This document shows, piece by piece, positions 25,829 to 34,694 of a stretch of 64,000 bases of DNA. The notes beneath the pieces are model-generated. The model had not been told where the DNA came from, ran no database searches, and saw only the letters and a list, made by a program, of their open reading frames with translations. The DNA is from Capnocytophaga leadbetteri (lineage in GTDB: Bacteria; Bacteroidota; Bacteroidia; Flavobacteriales; Flavobacteriaceae), in assembly GCF_003054025.1 (NCBI RefSeq), contig NZ_QBKG01000009.1, positions 1 to 64,000 of the forward strand. The letters run 5' to 3'. The translations under genes and the position numbers were made by a program. The first letter of the stretch is position 1. Every line of letters starts with the position of its first letter.

Positions 25829-27412
25829 ATGAGTAATTCAAAAAAACTTGCTGTAGATAAATACGGCATCAAAAACGCTACCGTTCGTTACCAACTTTCA
25901 GCAGACGAACTACACCAAGAAACTTTAGACAAAAAATTAGGAGTTGAGGCTTCTTCAGGAGCTATTGCTATCAACACTGGTAAATTTACTGGTCGTTCTC
26001 CTAAAGACCGTTTCATCGTAAAAGATGACATTACTAAAGATCGCGTATGGTGGGGAAATATTAACATTCCTTTTGATCCTGAGAAATTTGATAAACTATA
26101 CGAAAAAGTAGTAGCTTATCTTTCAAACAAAGAAATCTATGTACACGATGGGTATGTATGTGCTGACCCTAAATATCGTACTAATATTCGTACTATTACT
26201 GAACTTCCTTGGAGCAACCTTTTCGCTTTAAATATGTTCTTACGTATAGAAGATAGCGAACTTGCTTCTTTCAAAGAAGATTGGTTAGTAGTTAATGCTC
26301 CTGGTTTTGAAGCTGACCCTGCAGTAGATGGTACACGCCAAGCAAACTTCGCTATCCTTAACTTTACTAAAAAAATCGCCCTAATAGGTGGTACAGGTTA
26401 TACCGGAGAAATTAAAAAAGGTATTTTCTCTGCTATGAACTTTGAATTGCCAGTGTTCCGCAACACTATGCCAATGCACTGTTCTGCTAACGTAGGTAAA
26501 GACGGCGATACAGCTATCTTCTTTGGTCTTTCTGGTACTGGTAAAACTACTCTTTCTGCTGACCCTAACCGCCACTTAATCGGTGATGACGAACACGGTT
26601 GGACTCCAGAAAATACTGTATTCAACTTTGAAGGAGGTTGCTATGCTAAAGTAGTAGACCTAACCGCTGAAAAAGAACCAGAAATCTTTGCAGCTATTAA
26701 AAAAGGAGCTATCCTTGAAAACGTAATTATGGATGATAAAGGTGTAGTAGACTTCGCTCGTACTGATATCACCGAAAACACTCGTGTTTCTTATCCTATT
26801 TACCACATCGCTAATATCCAACCAGGATCTATAGGACACAATCCTAAAAACATTTTCTTCCTTACTTTTGATGCTTATGGTGTATTGCCTCCAATCTCTA
26901 AATTAACTCCTGAGCAAGCGGCTTACCAATTCGTATCTGGTTATACTTCAAAAGTAGCAGGTACTGAAGTAGGAATTACTACTCCACAAAAAACATTCTC
27001 TGCTTGCTTTGGCGCTGCCTTTATGCCACTTCACCCAGCTGAATACGGAAAACGTTTGGCTGAAAAAATTAAAGAAACTGGCGTAAACGTATGGTTAGTA
27101 AACACTGGATACAACGGAAAAATGAAGAGATGCAGCCTAAAAGATACCCGCGCGCTTATCACTGCGGCTCTTACAGGCAAACTTAACAACGTTGAGTACA
27201 AAGATCTTCCTATCTTCGGCTTCAAAGTACCTCAATCTTGCGAAGGTGTTTCTGACCAAAGCATCTTGAACTCAGAAAACACTTGGGATGACAAAGCTCA
27301 ATTTAGTGCTAAACTAAAAGAATTAGCTGAGTCATTCGTACAAAACTTCAACGATAAGAAATTTGCTGAAGGTGCAAGTGCTGACGTTCTTGCTGGTGCT
27401 CCTAAATTGTAA
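25829..27412 (+). CDS. pckA: Phosphoenolpyruvate carboxykinase (ATP)
   Basis: The 527-aa protein is a full-length ATP-type PEPCK. It has the kinase-1a P-loop GLSGTGKTTLSAD near residue 232, the kinase-2 region IGDDEHGW and the substrate signature NFEGGCYAK just beyond. It interconverts oxaloacetate and PEP; in capnophilic flavobacteria it often runs towards oxaloacetate, fixing CO2, which is inferred here. It is monocistronic, with a structured leader and a strong terminator. Confidence 0.96.
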   Translation: MSNSKKLAVDKYGIKNATVRYQLSADELHQETLDKKLGVEASSGAIAINTGKFTGRSPKDRFIVKDDITKDRVWWGNINIPFDPEKFDKLYEKVVAYLSNKEIYVHDGYVCADPKYRTNIRTITELPWSNLFALNMFLRIEDSELASFKEDWLVVNAPGFEADPAVDGTRQANFAILNFTKKIALIGGTGYTGEIKKGIFSAMNFELPVFRNTMPMHCSANVGKDGDTAIFFGLSGTGKTTLSADPNRHLIGDDEHGWTPENTVFNFEGGCYAKVVDLTAEKEPEIFAAIKKGAILENVIMDDKGVVDFARTDITENTRVSYPIYHIANIQPGSIGHNPKNIFFLTFDAYGVLPPISKLTPEQAAYQFVSGYTSKVAGTEVGITTPQKTFSACFGAAFMPLHPAEYGKRLAEKIKETGVNVWLVNTGYNGKMKRCSLKDTRALITAALTGKLNNVEYKDLPIFGFKVPQSCEGVSDQSILNSENTWDDKAQFSAKLKELAESFVQNFNDKKFAEGASADVLAGAPKL

Positions 27413-27437
27413 TTTGCTTTAAAGGACATATTTGTAG

Positions 27438-27477
27438 AAAAAAGCTGTTTGGTTTTTCACCAAACAGCTTTTTTTAA
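27438..27477 (+). terminator. Terminator of pckA
   Basis: Stem AAAGCTGTTTGGT (27441-27453) / ACCAAACAGCTTT (27459-27471), 5-nt loop, T-run. Confidence 0.88.
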
Positions 27478-27506
27478 TTATCAATTCTGAATAGTTAATT
27501 ATGAAT

Positions 27507-27522
27507 TTGGCACAATTGTTGC
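27507..27522 (+). promoter_or_regulatory. Sigma-54 (RpoN) promoter of htrA
   Basis: TTGGCAC-AATTG-TTGC, with GG at 27509-27510 and GC at 27521-27522, exactly 10 bp apart. This is the canonical -24/-12 element. No TAnnTTTG element lies in the same gap. Confidence 0.8.
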
Positions 27523-27564
27523 CTAACGGTAGTATGAAATAACAAAATACTAAAACAAAAGAAT

Positions 27565-28980
27565 ATGATAAAGAATTATGCAAGTATGGTAGCTACTGCT
27601 ATTTTGGGTGGTGCTATAACTTTAGGAGGTTACAAATTATTTATAGACAAACACGATGCTAAACAAGAAGCCCTTGAACTGCTATCGCGCCCAGCTGTGG
27701 TGCAAACTAATTACAACGCTGCTAACGGGAAGTTTGAGCTAAAAGAAGATAGCTTTATAGAAGCAGCTAATAAAACAGTGAATAGTGTGGTGCACGTAAA
27801 AAACACTGTGAAATCGCAAGGGATTACCTCTATTTTTGACCTTTTCTATGGTAACGGCGGAGGCGATCAGACTCAAGTAGGTACTGGTTCTGGCGTGATT
27901 ATTACCCCTGATGGCTATATAGTGACTAACAACCACGTAATCGCTAATGCTACTACGCTAGAAGTAACCCTAAACAACAACAAAACTTACCCTGCTAAAC
28001 TGATAGGTACAGATACCTCAACCGATATAGCTCTACTAAAAATAGAAGCTGAAGAGAAGTTGCCTTTTCTTACCTTTGCTAACTCTGACAACACTCAATT
28101 AGGTGAATGGGTATTGGCAGTGGGTAACCCTTTTAATCTTAACTCGACTGTAACAGCTGGTATTATCAGTGCTAAAGCACGCAATATTAGTGAGCGCGGT
28201 AGTGATAAGATAGAATCATTTATCCAAACCGATGCTGCTGTGAATATGGGTAATAGCGGTGGTGCTTTAGTAAACCTAAACGGCGACCTTATAGGTATTA
28301 ATACTGCTATCTCATCTACTACAGGCGTGTATATGGGTTACTCTTTTGCTGTACCAAGCAATATCGCTAAAAAAGTAGTAGAAGACCTAATTGAATACGG
28401 CAATGTACAACGCGGAGTAATGGGTGTACGTGGACAAGGATTAGACTCTGAAGTGGCTAAAACTCTTAATGTGAAAGAAACGGAAGGTTTCTACGTGGCT
28501 AGTGTAGAAGAAGATTCTGGAGCTGGTGCTGCTGGACTTAAGAAGGGCGACATCATTAAACAGCTTGACAATGTGAAAATACACACATATTCTGACCTCA
28601 GCGGTTATATAGCTTCTAAACGTCCTGGTGATGTACTAAAAGCTACCTACATACGCGATGGTAAAGAGAAAACTGCTGATATCACCTTGAAGAAAAACAA
28701 TACTTATATCATACAGTCGTTAGGCTTAGAGGTAAAAAATCTATCAGAGGCTGACCACAAACGATTTAAAACTAAAGCAGGTGTAAAAGTAACTGGGGCT
28801 GGACAATTCTACGAATATAATAATATCAATATCGTTGGAAAAGTATTACTATCTATCAACGGTAAAGCTATTAAAGATGTAGATGAACTGAAAAGCATAA
28901 TGGCAGGACTTTCGGCACGCGATCGTAATTCATTAGAAATACTGAATGATAAAGGAGAAAAAGAAAGACTTTTCTTTTAA
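27565..28980 (+). CDS. degQ: Periplasmic HtrA/DegQ-type serine protease
   Basis: The 471-aa protein has an N-terminal hydrophobic anchor or signal (residues about 7-27) and a trypsin-like domain. The triad is in TNNHVIAN (His, about 116), DIALLKIE (Asp, about 152) and GNSGGALV (Ser, about 230). Two PDZ regions follow. HtrA proteases degrade or refold damaged envelope proteins. The gene stands alone behind a sigma-54 promoter, so its expression probably depends on RpoN and an enhancer-binding protein. Confidence 0.93.
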   Translation: MIKNYASMVATAILGGAITLGGYKLFIDKHDAKQEALELLSRPAVVQTNYNAANGKFELKEDSFIEAANKTVNSVVHVKNTVKSQGITSIFDLFYGNGGGDQTQVGTGSGVIITPDGYIVTNNHVIANATTLEVTLNNNKTYPAKLIGTDTSTDIALLKIEAEEKLPFLTFANSDNTQLGEWVLAVGNPFNLNSTVTAGIISAKARNISERGSDKIESFIQTDAAVNMGNSGGALVNLNGDLIGINTAISSTTGVYMGYSFAVPSNIAKKVVEDLIEYGNVQRGVMGVRGQGLDSEVAKTLNVKETEGFYVASVEEDSGAGAAGLKKGDIIKQLDNVKIHTYSDLSGYIASKRPGDVLKATYIRDGKEKTADITLKKNNTYIIQSLGLEVKNLSEADHKRFKTKAGVKVTGAGQFYEYNNINIVGKVLLSINGKAIKDVDELKSIMAGLSARDRNSLEILNDKGEKERLFF

Positions 28981-28997
28981 TAATTAATAATTAATAG

Positions 28998-29035
28998 ACT
29001 TTGTCAGAGTTCTAGGACTCTGACAAAGTTTTTAT
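28998..29035 (+). terminator. Terminator of htrA
   Basis: 13-bp perfect stem ACTTTGTCAGAGT (28998-29010) / ACTCTGACAAAGT (29017-29029), 6-nt loop, then TTTTATT. Confidence 0.85.
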
Positions 29036-29069
29036 TACTTCATAATTCAAAATTCATAAAATTCTTCCT

Positions 29070-29543
29070 GTGAATATAAAACTTATCGCTGTAGGAAAGA
29101 CTGATAACCCAGCTCTACAACAACTTATTAGTACTTATGAAAAAAGGCTTTCATATTATATCAACTTTGAGCTGCAATTACTACCTGACATTAAGAATAG
29201 CAAATCGCTATCTGAAGAACAGCAAAAGATAAAAGAAGGCGAGCTTATACTCAGCTATGTAGAACCCTCTCATCACCTTATCCTTTTAGATGAACGAGGT
29301 AAAGAATATACTTCTATTGCTTTTGCTGATGAACTTCAAAAGAAAATGAACACTGGTATTAAGCAGCTAACCTTTGTTATTGGTGGTCCTTATGGTTTTT
29401 CACAAGCAGTATATCAGCGGTCTAACAGCAAGCTATCACTATCTAAACTCACCTTTTCTCACCAGATGATAAGACTCTTTTTTGTAGAGCAACTTTATCG
29501 TGCTTTTACAATTTTGAGGAATGAACCTTATCATCATCAATAA
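29070..29543 (+). CDS. rlmH: 23S rRNA pseudouridine(1915) N3-methyltransferase
   Basis: The 157-aa SPOUT methyltransferase starts IKLIAVGKT and contains LDERGKEYTSIAFA (about residue 72), FVIGGPYGFS (about 103) and the C-terminal LSLSKLTFSHQMIRLFFVEQLYRAF, read as two halves around the knot (LSKLTFSHQM, then RLFFVEQLYRA). Length and motifs are standard. It uses a GTG start. RlmH methylates pseudouridine 1915 in helix 69 of 23S rRNA. No -7 element was found directly upstream. Confidence 0.94.
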   Translation: MNIKLIAVGKTDNPALQQLISTYEKRLSYYINFELQLLPDIKNSKSLSEEQQKIKEGELILSYVEPSHHLILLDERGKEYTSIAFADELQKKMNTGIKQLTFVIGGPYGFSQAVYQRSNSKLSLSKLTFSHQMIRLFFVEQLYRAFTILRNEPYHHQ

Positions 29544-29550
29544 TTTTTCA

Positions 29551-29558
29551 TACCTTTG
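29551..29558 (+). promoter_or_regulatory. -7 element of the MFS transporter gene
   Basis: TACCTTTG, 21 bp before ATG 29579 and 8 bp after the rlmH stop; no clear -33 box. Confidence 0.5.
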
Positions 29559-29578
29559 CGCCCTTAAAAATAAAAACT

Positions 29579-30724
29579 ATGATAAAAAAACTTTGGCCTC
29601 TGGCTATAGGAGGCTTAGCATTAGGGGCTACAGAGTTCCTAATAATGGGTCTATTGCGTGTTATAGGTGAAGATATGGGATTAACCGATGCTATTACTGG
29701 TAGGTTTATTTCAGCTTATGCTATAGGTGTAGTAGTAGGAGCTCCTACCCTGATCGCATTAGCAGCCTCGTACAACCCCAAGAAGATACTTTTGTTTTTC
29801 ATGGCACTCTTCACTCTCTTCAATGGACTTTCTGCTTTTTCGCCAGATTACACGACCCTATTATTAGCTCGTTTCTTTTCAGGATTGCCTCACGGTGCTT
29901 TCTTTGGAGTAGGTGCCATTGTAGCTAAACAGTTAGCTCCTAAAGGCAAAGAAGCCTTTGCTATCTCAATTATGTTTGCAGGGCTTACCGTTGCTAATTT
30001 GGTAATGATACCTCTTCTCACCTACGTAGGTGCCTTAGTAGGTTGGCGTATTGCAATGGGCTGCGTGTCGGCATTAGGGTTACTAACCATGCTATCCATA
30101 TTCTTTTTCTTGCCTAATGTAGAAAATAAAAGAGACCTCGGTGTGAAGCGCGAAGTGCGTTTATTCTTCAATCCGAGATCTTTATTAGTGTTGGCTATCA
30201 CCGCTTTAGGTTGCGGCGGACTTTTTGCATGGTTTAGCTATATACAGCCTTTGATGTTAGAAACAGCTCATATAAACCCCAATATGAAATCGGCTGTAAT
30301 GATAGTATCAGGAGCTGGAATGGTAGTAGGCAACCTCTTAGGAGGATGGCTTACAGACCGTTTATCACCTATTAAAGCTACTATTTGTATCTCGCTATCA
30401 CTTATCAGTGTATTGCTGTTAGTCTTCTTTTTCTCTCACATTCAACCTATAGCGTGGGTACTAACGTTTGTATGTGGTGCTATGTCAATGTCATTAGGTT
30501 CACCCCTTAATATGCTTATTTTCCGTTGTGCACCGCAGTCGGAGATGATGGGAGCTGCTTTTATGCAGGCAGGCTTTAATACTGCTAACTCTATCGGAGC
30601 CTATGTAGGTGGATTGCCTTTGCTCTATGGACTCAGTACTAACTATCCTTCACTAATGGGGGCAGGGTTAGCCTTTATGGGGTTACTGCTTACTTTCTAC
30701 CTGAAGCGCATTATCAGATTCTAA
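29579..30724 (+). CDS. MFS transporter (AraJ-like, DHA1 family)
   Basis: A 381-aa protein with about 12 hydrophobic segments, consistent with a major facilitator of the drug:H+ antiporter-1 type. The N-terminal GGLALGATEFLIMGLLRVIG and the ARFFSGLPHGAFFGVGAIVA segment resemble AraJ-like exporters. The exported substrate cannot be told from sequence. Its last 42 bp overlap the convergent acyltransferase gene. Confidence 0.82.
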   Translation: MIKKLWPLAIGGLALGATEFLIMGLLRVIGEDMGLTDAITGRFISAYAIGVVVGAPTLIALAASYNPKKILLFFMALFTLFNGLSAFSPDYTTLLLARFFSGLPHGAFFGVGAIVAKQLAPKGKEAFAISIMFAGLTVANLVMIPLLTYVGALVGWRIAMGCVSALGLLTMLSIFFFLPNVENKRDLGVKREVRLFFNPRSLLVLAITALGCGGLFAWFSYIQPLMLETAHINPNMKSAVMIVSGAGMVVGNLLGGWLTDRLSPIKATICISLSLISVLLLVFFFSHIQPIAWVLTFVCGAMSMSLGSPLNMLIFRCAPQSEMMGAAFMQAGFNTANSIGAYVGGLPLLYGLSTNYPSLMGAGLAFMGLLLTFYLKRIIRF

Positions 30725-31471
30725 TTTTCTTACTTTTAAGAACGATTCGTGCTGCTCAATAGCCATTTCTATTTGGGCAACAATTTGTTCTACAGTATCA
30801 TTCTCATAATCTATCTGCAAAGGGGGTTTAATAATCATCGATTGTTGAACCCCTTTCTTTTTAATATTGATACCCTTCTTATCAAACGAGCGCCTAAAAC
30901 CGTCTATCACTATAGGCACCACTATCGGTTTATATTGCTTGATAAGGTGAGCCGTCCCTTTTCGAATAGGCTTCCAAGGTGAGGTAGTGCCCTGCGGGAA
31001 GGTAATTACCCAACCATCAGCAAGCGCAACACCTATATTTTCTACATCACTTTGGCGCACCTCTCGGTGTATTTCCTTACCCTTTTCGCGCCACGTTCTA
31101 TTCACAGGTATAGCCCCTGCATAACCTAATATTTTAGGTAATATACCTGATTTCATCGTCTCTGAAGCAGCTACGTAGTAAATATTCAGTTTAGGGTTCC
31201 AAAGATAACCCACATTATCTAAGGTGTCTTTACGACCTTTTAGGCTAGCATTAAACACGTGATACATAGCCGTAACATCAGCAAAATACGTTTGGTGGTT
31301 AGAGATAAACAACACATTCTGAGGTGGCAAGGAGCGTATAATATCCGAACCCTCAATCTTCAACTGATTAAACCCGTCATAACGACTGTGCGTGATAAGT
31401 CCAAATACGCGGATAAGCCAACGTTTGATAAAAAGGGTATGTCCGAAAGGGTCTTTTTTAAATAAAGCCAT
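30683..31471 (-). CDS. Lysophospholipid acyltransferase-like protein (divergent PlsC family)
   Basis: A 262-aa protein of the glycerolipid acyltransferase fold. The catalytic motif reads NHQTYFAD, so His and Asp are five rather than four residues apart, and the usual FPEGTR is FPQGTT (about residue 155). Similar variants occur in flavobacteria from memory, so it may be active on a different acceptor. No membrane segment is obvious. It overlaps the end of the MFS gene and has a true plsC paralogue at 35392. Confidence 0.72.
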   Translation of the reverse strand: MALFKKDPFGHTLFIKRWLIRVFGLITHSRYDGFNQLKIEGSDIIRSLPPQNVLFISNHQTYFADVTAMYHVFNASLKGRKDTLDNVGYLWNPKLNIYYVAASETMKSGILPKILGYAGAIPVNRTWREKGKEIHREVRQSDVENIGVALADGWVITFPQGTTSPWKPIRKGTAHLIKQYKPIVVPIVIDGFRRSFDKKGINIKKKGVQQSMIIKPPLQIDYENDTVEQIVAQIEMAIEQHESFLKVRKLESDNALQVESKQ

Positions 31472-31496
31472 TGGTCAAGTATCATTAGTAAGTTAA

Positions 31497-31546
31497 TAAA
31501 AATGCCAATGAATCAATTAAGCTTATAACTAATTGACTCATTGGCA
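31497..31546 (-). terminator. Terminator of ppa
   Basis: Long imperfect hairpin 31503-31546 (arms TGCCAATGA and TCATTGGCA at the ends), followed on the minus strand by a T-run at 31502-31497. Confidence 0.75.
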
Positions 31547-31557
31547 AATTTTGTTCA

Positions 31558-32076
31558 TTAATTGATTGAAAAATTCTTACGGCTACCTATATAACGCTCT
31601 TTGCATTCGTGGTATATTCTCACCGCTTCCTCTACATTGCCCCAACCATTAATAGCTACTTTTTTCTTCTCTAAGTCCTTATATACGCTAAAGAAGTGTT
31701 CAATTTCTTTGATAAGGTGTGGGTTTAGGTCGCTCAGGTCATTCATTTTATTCCAAATAGGGTCTGATACTGGTACACAAATCACTTTTTCATCAGGCCC
31801 TTTTTCATCAGCCATATGGAAAACCCCTATAGGTTTTACTTCCATCACGCAACCTGGGAAAGTAGGTTCAGTAACCAATACCAACACATCTAAAGGGTCT
31901 GAATCTAACGCTAATGATTCTGGTACAAATCCATAATCAGCAGGATACATCATCGAAGAGAAAATCATACGATCGTAACGCACCTTGCGCAAAATAAAAT
32001 CATACTCATACTTGTTACGACTCCCTTTAGGAATTTCTATCAATACATCAAAAGATAGTTCTTTTTTTTCTGACAT
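31558..32076 (-). CDS. ppa: Inorganic pyrophosphatase (family I)
   Basis: The 172-aa protein has the family I signature DSDPLDVLV near residue 63, preceded by the metal-site segment YPADYGFVPESLA. It hydrolyses pyrophosphate to drive biosynthetic reactions. It is monocistronic, with its own -7 element and terminator. Confidence 0.94.
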   Translation of the reverse strand: MSEKKELSFDVLIEIPKGSRNKYEYDFILRKVRYDRMIFSSMMYPADYGFVPESLALDSDPLDVLVLVTEPTFPGCVMEVKPIGVFHMADEKGPDEKVICVPVSDPIWNKMNDLSDLNPHLIKEIEHFFSVYKDLEKKKVAINGWGNVEEAVRIYHECKERYIGSRKNFSIN

Positions 32077-32103
32077 TTTTTTCTTAATTAGTGTTTAGAA
32101 AAG

Positions 32104-32111
32104 CAAAAGTA
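32104..32111 (-). promoter_or_regulatory. -7 element of ppa
   Basis: Minus-strand TACTTTTG, about 28 bp upstream of the ATG at 32076. Confidence 0.5.
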
Positions 32112-32142
32112 ATAAAAAAAACGGAAAGTAAAAACTTTTTTA

Positions 32143-33525
32143 CTATCTATTTTCATCTTTAGGCTCTTCTACCCTTTCCACTTCAGTAGCCGACCATTCT
32201 ACCTTACGCGAAACGTACATCACTACTGCCAATATAGCAAACAGTCCAATACTTCCTACTAAAAGAGCATAGTTCTCAAGCTGAATAATTACATATATAA
32301 AACCATATAGAGCAGCCAAAGCAGCGAAGATAAAAGCAGGGAACTTCTTGTTTTTCAGTATTGAAATAGCATATAGACTGATAAGCCCTACTGTCATCAG
32401 TGAAGCTATAAAATAAGCAAATGAAAAACTACTATGCTCTGTGATAGAAATAAGCAAGGTGTAAAACAATACAAGAGCTAAACCTATCATTGTATATTGG
32501 AATATATGTATTTTTATCTTGCTAATACTTTGGATAAGGAAGAATATTAAGAAAGTAAGCCCTATAACCAAAAAACCATACTTGGCAGCACGCTCATTCT
32601 GTTGATATTCATCTACAGGGATAATAAAATCTACATCATAAGTGTATTGCGAGATATTAGGCAATGCCCCAAACGACTGTTGAGAAAACGGACGGTTAAT
32701 GTGTAGCACACGCCACGATGCGTTAAACCCACTGGTATTAATCTGTTTTTCGTAAGGCAAAAAGTTACCCATAAAACTAGGATTAGCCCAATTAGAGGTC
32801 AGTGTACTTTCTGTAGTCTTACCGATAGGTACTATCGCTATTTTCCTACTACCGTCATACTGTACTGACAGTTGAAAAGAAGGGTCTGCTAGAAATTCCT
32901 GATAATTAATAAAACCTGTCTCAAGCGATGCTACCTCTATAGATGTGCTACTATTGCCGTCATAATAGTTAGCACTATCAGCAGATTGCTCATAGATTGG
33001 CTCAAAATTATAGCTTTTACCGCCTATCTTAATAGCCACACTGTTCTTAATACTCGCAAGATTAGTAGTGCGAATAAGAATAGTAGCTCTCCCCCACTCT
33101 ATATCGTCATTAGCAATCCCTTTTTGCGAGAAATCAGGAGTTATATAGCTACCATTAAAGTCCATTGTAGCATTAAACACTACCGATTCATAATTATTAC
33201 GCTTTTTTACCTCTGTTTTTACATTCGAAGTATTCTTAAGCTCCTCTGGAAAGAAATAAGCATACTGAGTCTCGTATGCGTTTTTTTCTTTATTAGTATA
33301 AACCTTATAAGGAATTTTGAGGATAGGCCCGTAAAAGAAGACTTCTCGTCCCCATTTACTGTCGATTTCGTCTATAACCGACTGCTGCCTATCTTTGCGT
33401 TCCTCAATGAGGTTCTGTACCAATAGCAAAGGAATGAGCAATATTAAAGTAAGTGCCCCAATAAGCATCAAACGAAATGTGTTTGACTGAAATAGATTAG
33501 ATGTTGATGATTTTTGTGAATACAT
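32143..33525 (-). CDS. creD: CreD-like inner membrane protein
   Basis: The 460-aa protein has one N-terminal membrane segment (LMLIGALTLILLIPLLLVQN), a roughly 250-residue periplasmic domain (with VFFYGPILKIPY early on) and a block of five or six C-terminal membrane helices, the CreD architecture. The biochemical function of CreD is poorly defined; it is linked to envelope stress and beta-lactam response in proteobacteria. In flavobacteria it often follows a small wHTH regulator, as here. An inverted repeat at 33561-33577 lies in front of it. Confidence 0.88.
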   Translation of the reverse strand: MYSQKSSTSNLFQSNTFRLMLIGALTLILLIPLLLVQNLIEERKDRQQSVIDEIDSKWGREVFFYGPILKIPYKVYTNKEKNAYETQYAYFFPEELKNTSNVKTEVKKRNNYESVVFNATMDFNGSYITPDFSQKGIANDDIEWGRATILIRTTNLASIKNSVAIKIGGKSYNFEPIYEQSADSANYYDGNSSTSIEVASLETGFINYQEFLADPSFQLSVQYDGSRKIAIVPIGKTTESTLTSNWANPSFMGNFLPYEKQINTSGFNASWRVLHINRPFSQQSFGALPNISQYTYDVDFIIPVDEYQQNERAAKYGFLVIGLTFLIFFLIQSISKIKIHIFQYTMIGLALVLFYTLLISITEHSSFSFAYFIASLMTVGLISLYAISILKNKKFPAFIFAALAALYGFIYVIIQLENYALLVGSIGLFAILAVVMYVSRKVEWSATEVERVEEPKDENR

Positions 33526-33560
33526 AATATAATAATTTACAATTAATAACTAATAAAAGC

Positions 33561-33577
33561 ACTTTGAAATTCAAAGT
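33561..33577. promoter_or_regulatory. Candidate operator upstream of creD
   Basis: ACTTTG-AAATT-CAAAGT, a 17-bp palindrome centred 44 bp upstream of the creD start. It has the same half sites and spacing as the repeat at 35318-35334. Confidence 0.55.
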
Positions 33578-33633
33578 ATATAGCTAAAAAAGAAAAGGGA
33601 ACTCCCTTCTTATTTGCTAACTAACAAATCTAC

Positions 33634-33939
33634 TCATCGGCTAATCGACAAGTTTGCTAATTTCTCCAATGCATTTAAATGCTCTTGAAACGCTTCTCGT
33701 CCTTTTTTAGTAGCCTTATATGAAGTATTTGTTTTCCGTCCTACAAACGATTTTTCTATAACGATATACTCTTCAGCTTCTAAGGCACGGGTATGGCTTG
33801 CCAGATTGCCGTCAGTTACCCCTAAGAGTTCCTTTAGGGTATTAAAGTCGGCACTATCATTCACCATCAACACCGACATTATTGCTAAGCGAATGCGGTG
33901 GTCAAAAGCCTTATTGATATGTGCTAAAAAAGTCTTCAT
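33634..33939 (-). CDS. Small winged-helix transcriptional regulator
   Basis: A 101-aa protein consisting of one winged-helix domain: recognition region LKELLGVTDGNLASHTRALE (about residues 39-58), then a wing with the GRKTNTSYKATKKG pattern. It belongs to the small MarR/ArsR-like HTH group seen beside CreD in Bacteroidota. ATG 33939 was chosen, only 2 bp after the upstream stop and behind GGAAGGA; an in-frame TTG at 33954 overlaps the upstream gene. It is the probable reader of the two ACTTTG-N5-CAAAGT sites. Confidence 0.82.
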   Translation of the reverse strand: MKTFLAHINKAFDHRIRLAIMSVLMVNDSADFNTLKELLGVTDGNLASHTRALEAEEYIVIEKSFVGRKTNTSYKATKKGREAFQEHLNALEKLANLSISR

Positions 33940-33941
33940 TT

Positions 33942-34691
33942 CTATCCTTCCCAACCTATATCAGTGATTTCTTTATCGTTAAAATCTATTTCTAACAAAT
34001 GGTCAGAGGTAAAAATATCTCCTGCCGAGATATGTACCGAAATCTCTTTACCACCTACCCATATACTACCGCTATATACCTCCAAAGTGTTGTACCAATT
34101 GTCATCAGCTTGAGGTGTATATTCAGCACAATGCTCATTGTAGTAGTTAATGAGTATCGCTTTAGCATCCGAAAGCCATTCTAAATATTTATTTATACTA
34201 TCCAAGCAGCTTTCTAAGGATGTTTCTTTATTTATAAAGAATGAAAAATCCTCTCCTTCTACCTCTTTGTTGAAAATCACTACTTTTTTCGTTGAGAGTA
34301 TATATTCGCATTCCGATTCAAAATCTTTTACTTTCTCAAAATCAGCAACTTTAAGAGTTTTCGGCTTTTTCTTCGCTTTCAATTTGCGAACATCCTTGAT
34401 ACAAAAAGTATTTTTATGCGTTTTGGCTTTATCTTCCAAAACTAATAGTTTGCTTTTCTCCTTATAATTAGTAGTGTCGGCAATGCGTAAGAAAGTCTCA
34501 TAAGCTGAGAGGTGGTATTCTAATAAGGTGTAAGTATCAGCGAGAATACGCTCTTCCTCTTTAGTGCGCTGGGTTTTAGCTTGCAAATCGTACAACAAAT
34601 CGTACAATGCGATAGCTCCCTCGTGAGAACCTCCTGCTTTGCGAAAAGCATTAGAAGCATCGATATAGCGTTTTAAGATTTCAGTCATCAT
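33942..34691 (-). CDS. Uncharacterised protein in the wHTH/creD operon
   Basis: A 249-aa protein with no signal peptide or membrane segment. The N-terminal half is helical and Lys/Glu-rich with a KLKAKKKPKTLK stretch near residue 104. The C-terminal half is acidic and beta-rich, including WYNTLEVYSGSIWVGGKEI. I recognise no family. It starts 3 bp after the membrane-protein gene and ends 2 bp before the regulator, so it is tightly embedded in the operon and possibly senses or modulates the regulator; that is inference from position only. Confidence 0.7.
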   Translation of the reverse strand: MMTEILKRYIDASNAFRKAGGSHEGAIALYDLLYDLQAKTQRTKEEERILADTYTLLEYHLSAYETFLRIADTTNYKEKSKLLVLEDKAKTHKNTFCIKDVRKLKAKKKPKTLKVADFEKVKDFESECEYILSTKKVVIFNKEVEGEDFSFFINKETSLESCLDSINKYLEWLSDAKAILINYYNEHCAEYTPQADDNWYNTLEVYSGSIWVGGKEISVHISAGDIFTSDHLLEIDFNDKEITDIGWEG

Positions 34692-34694
34692 TTA

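Noticed and set aside
33591-33610. Small hairpin AAGGG/CCCTT between the wHTH gene and creD as a terminator
   Set aside because: Only 5 bp of stem; possible but too weak to list.
33942-34691. Assigning the 249-aa protein to a known family
   Set aside because: No motif supports a specific family, so it is left uncharacterised.
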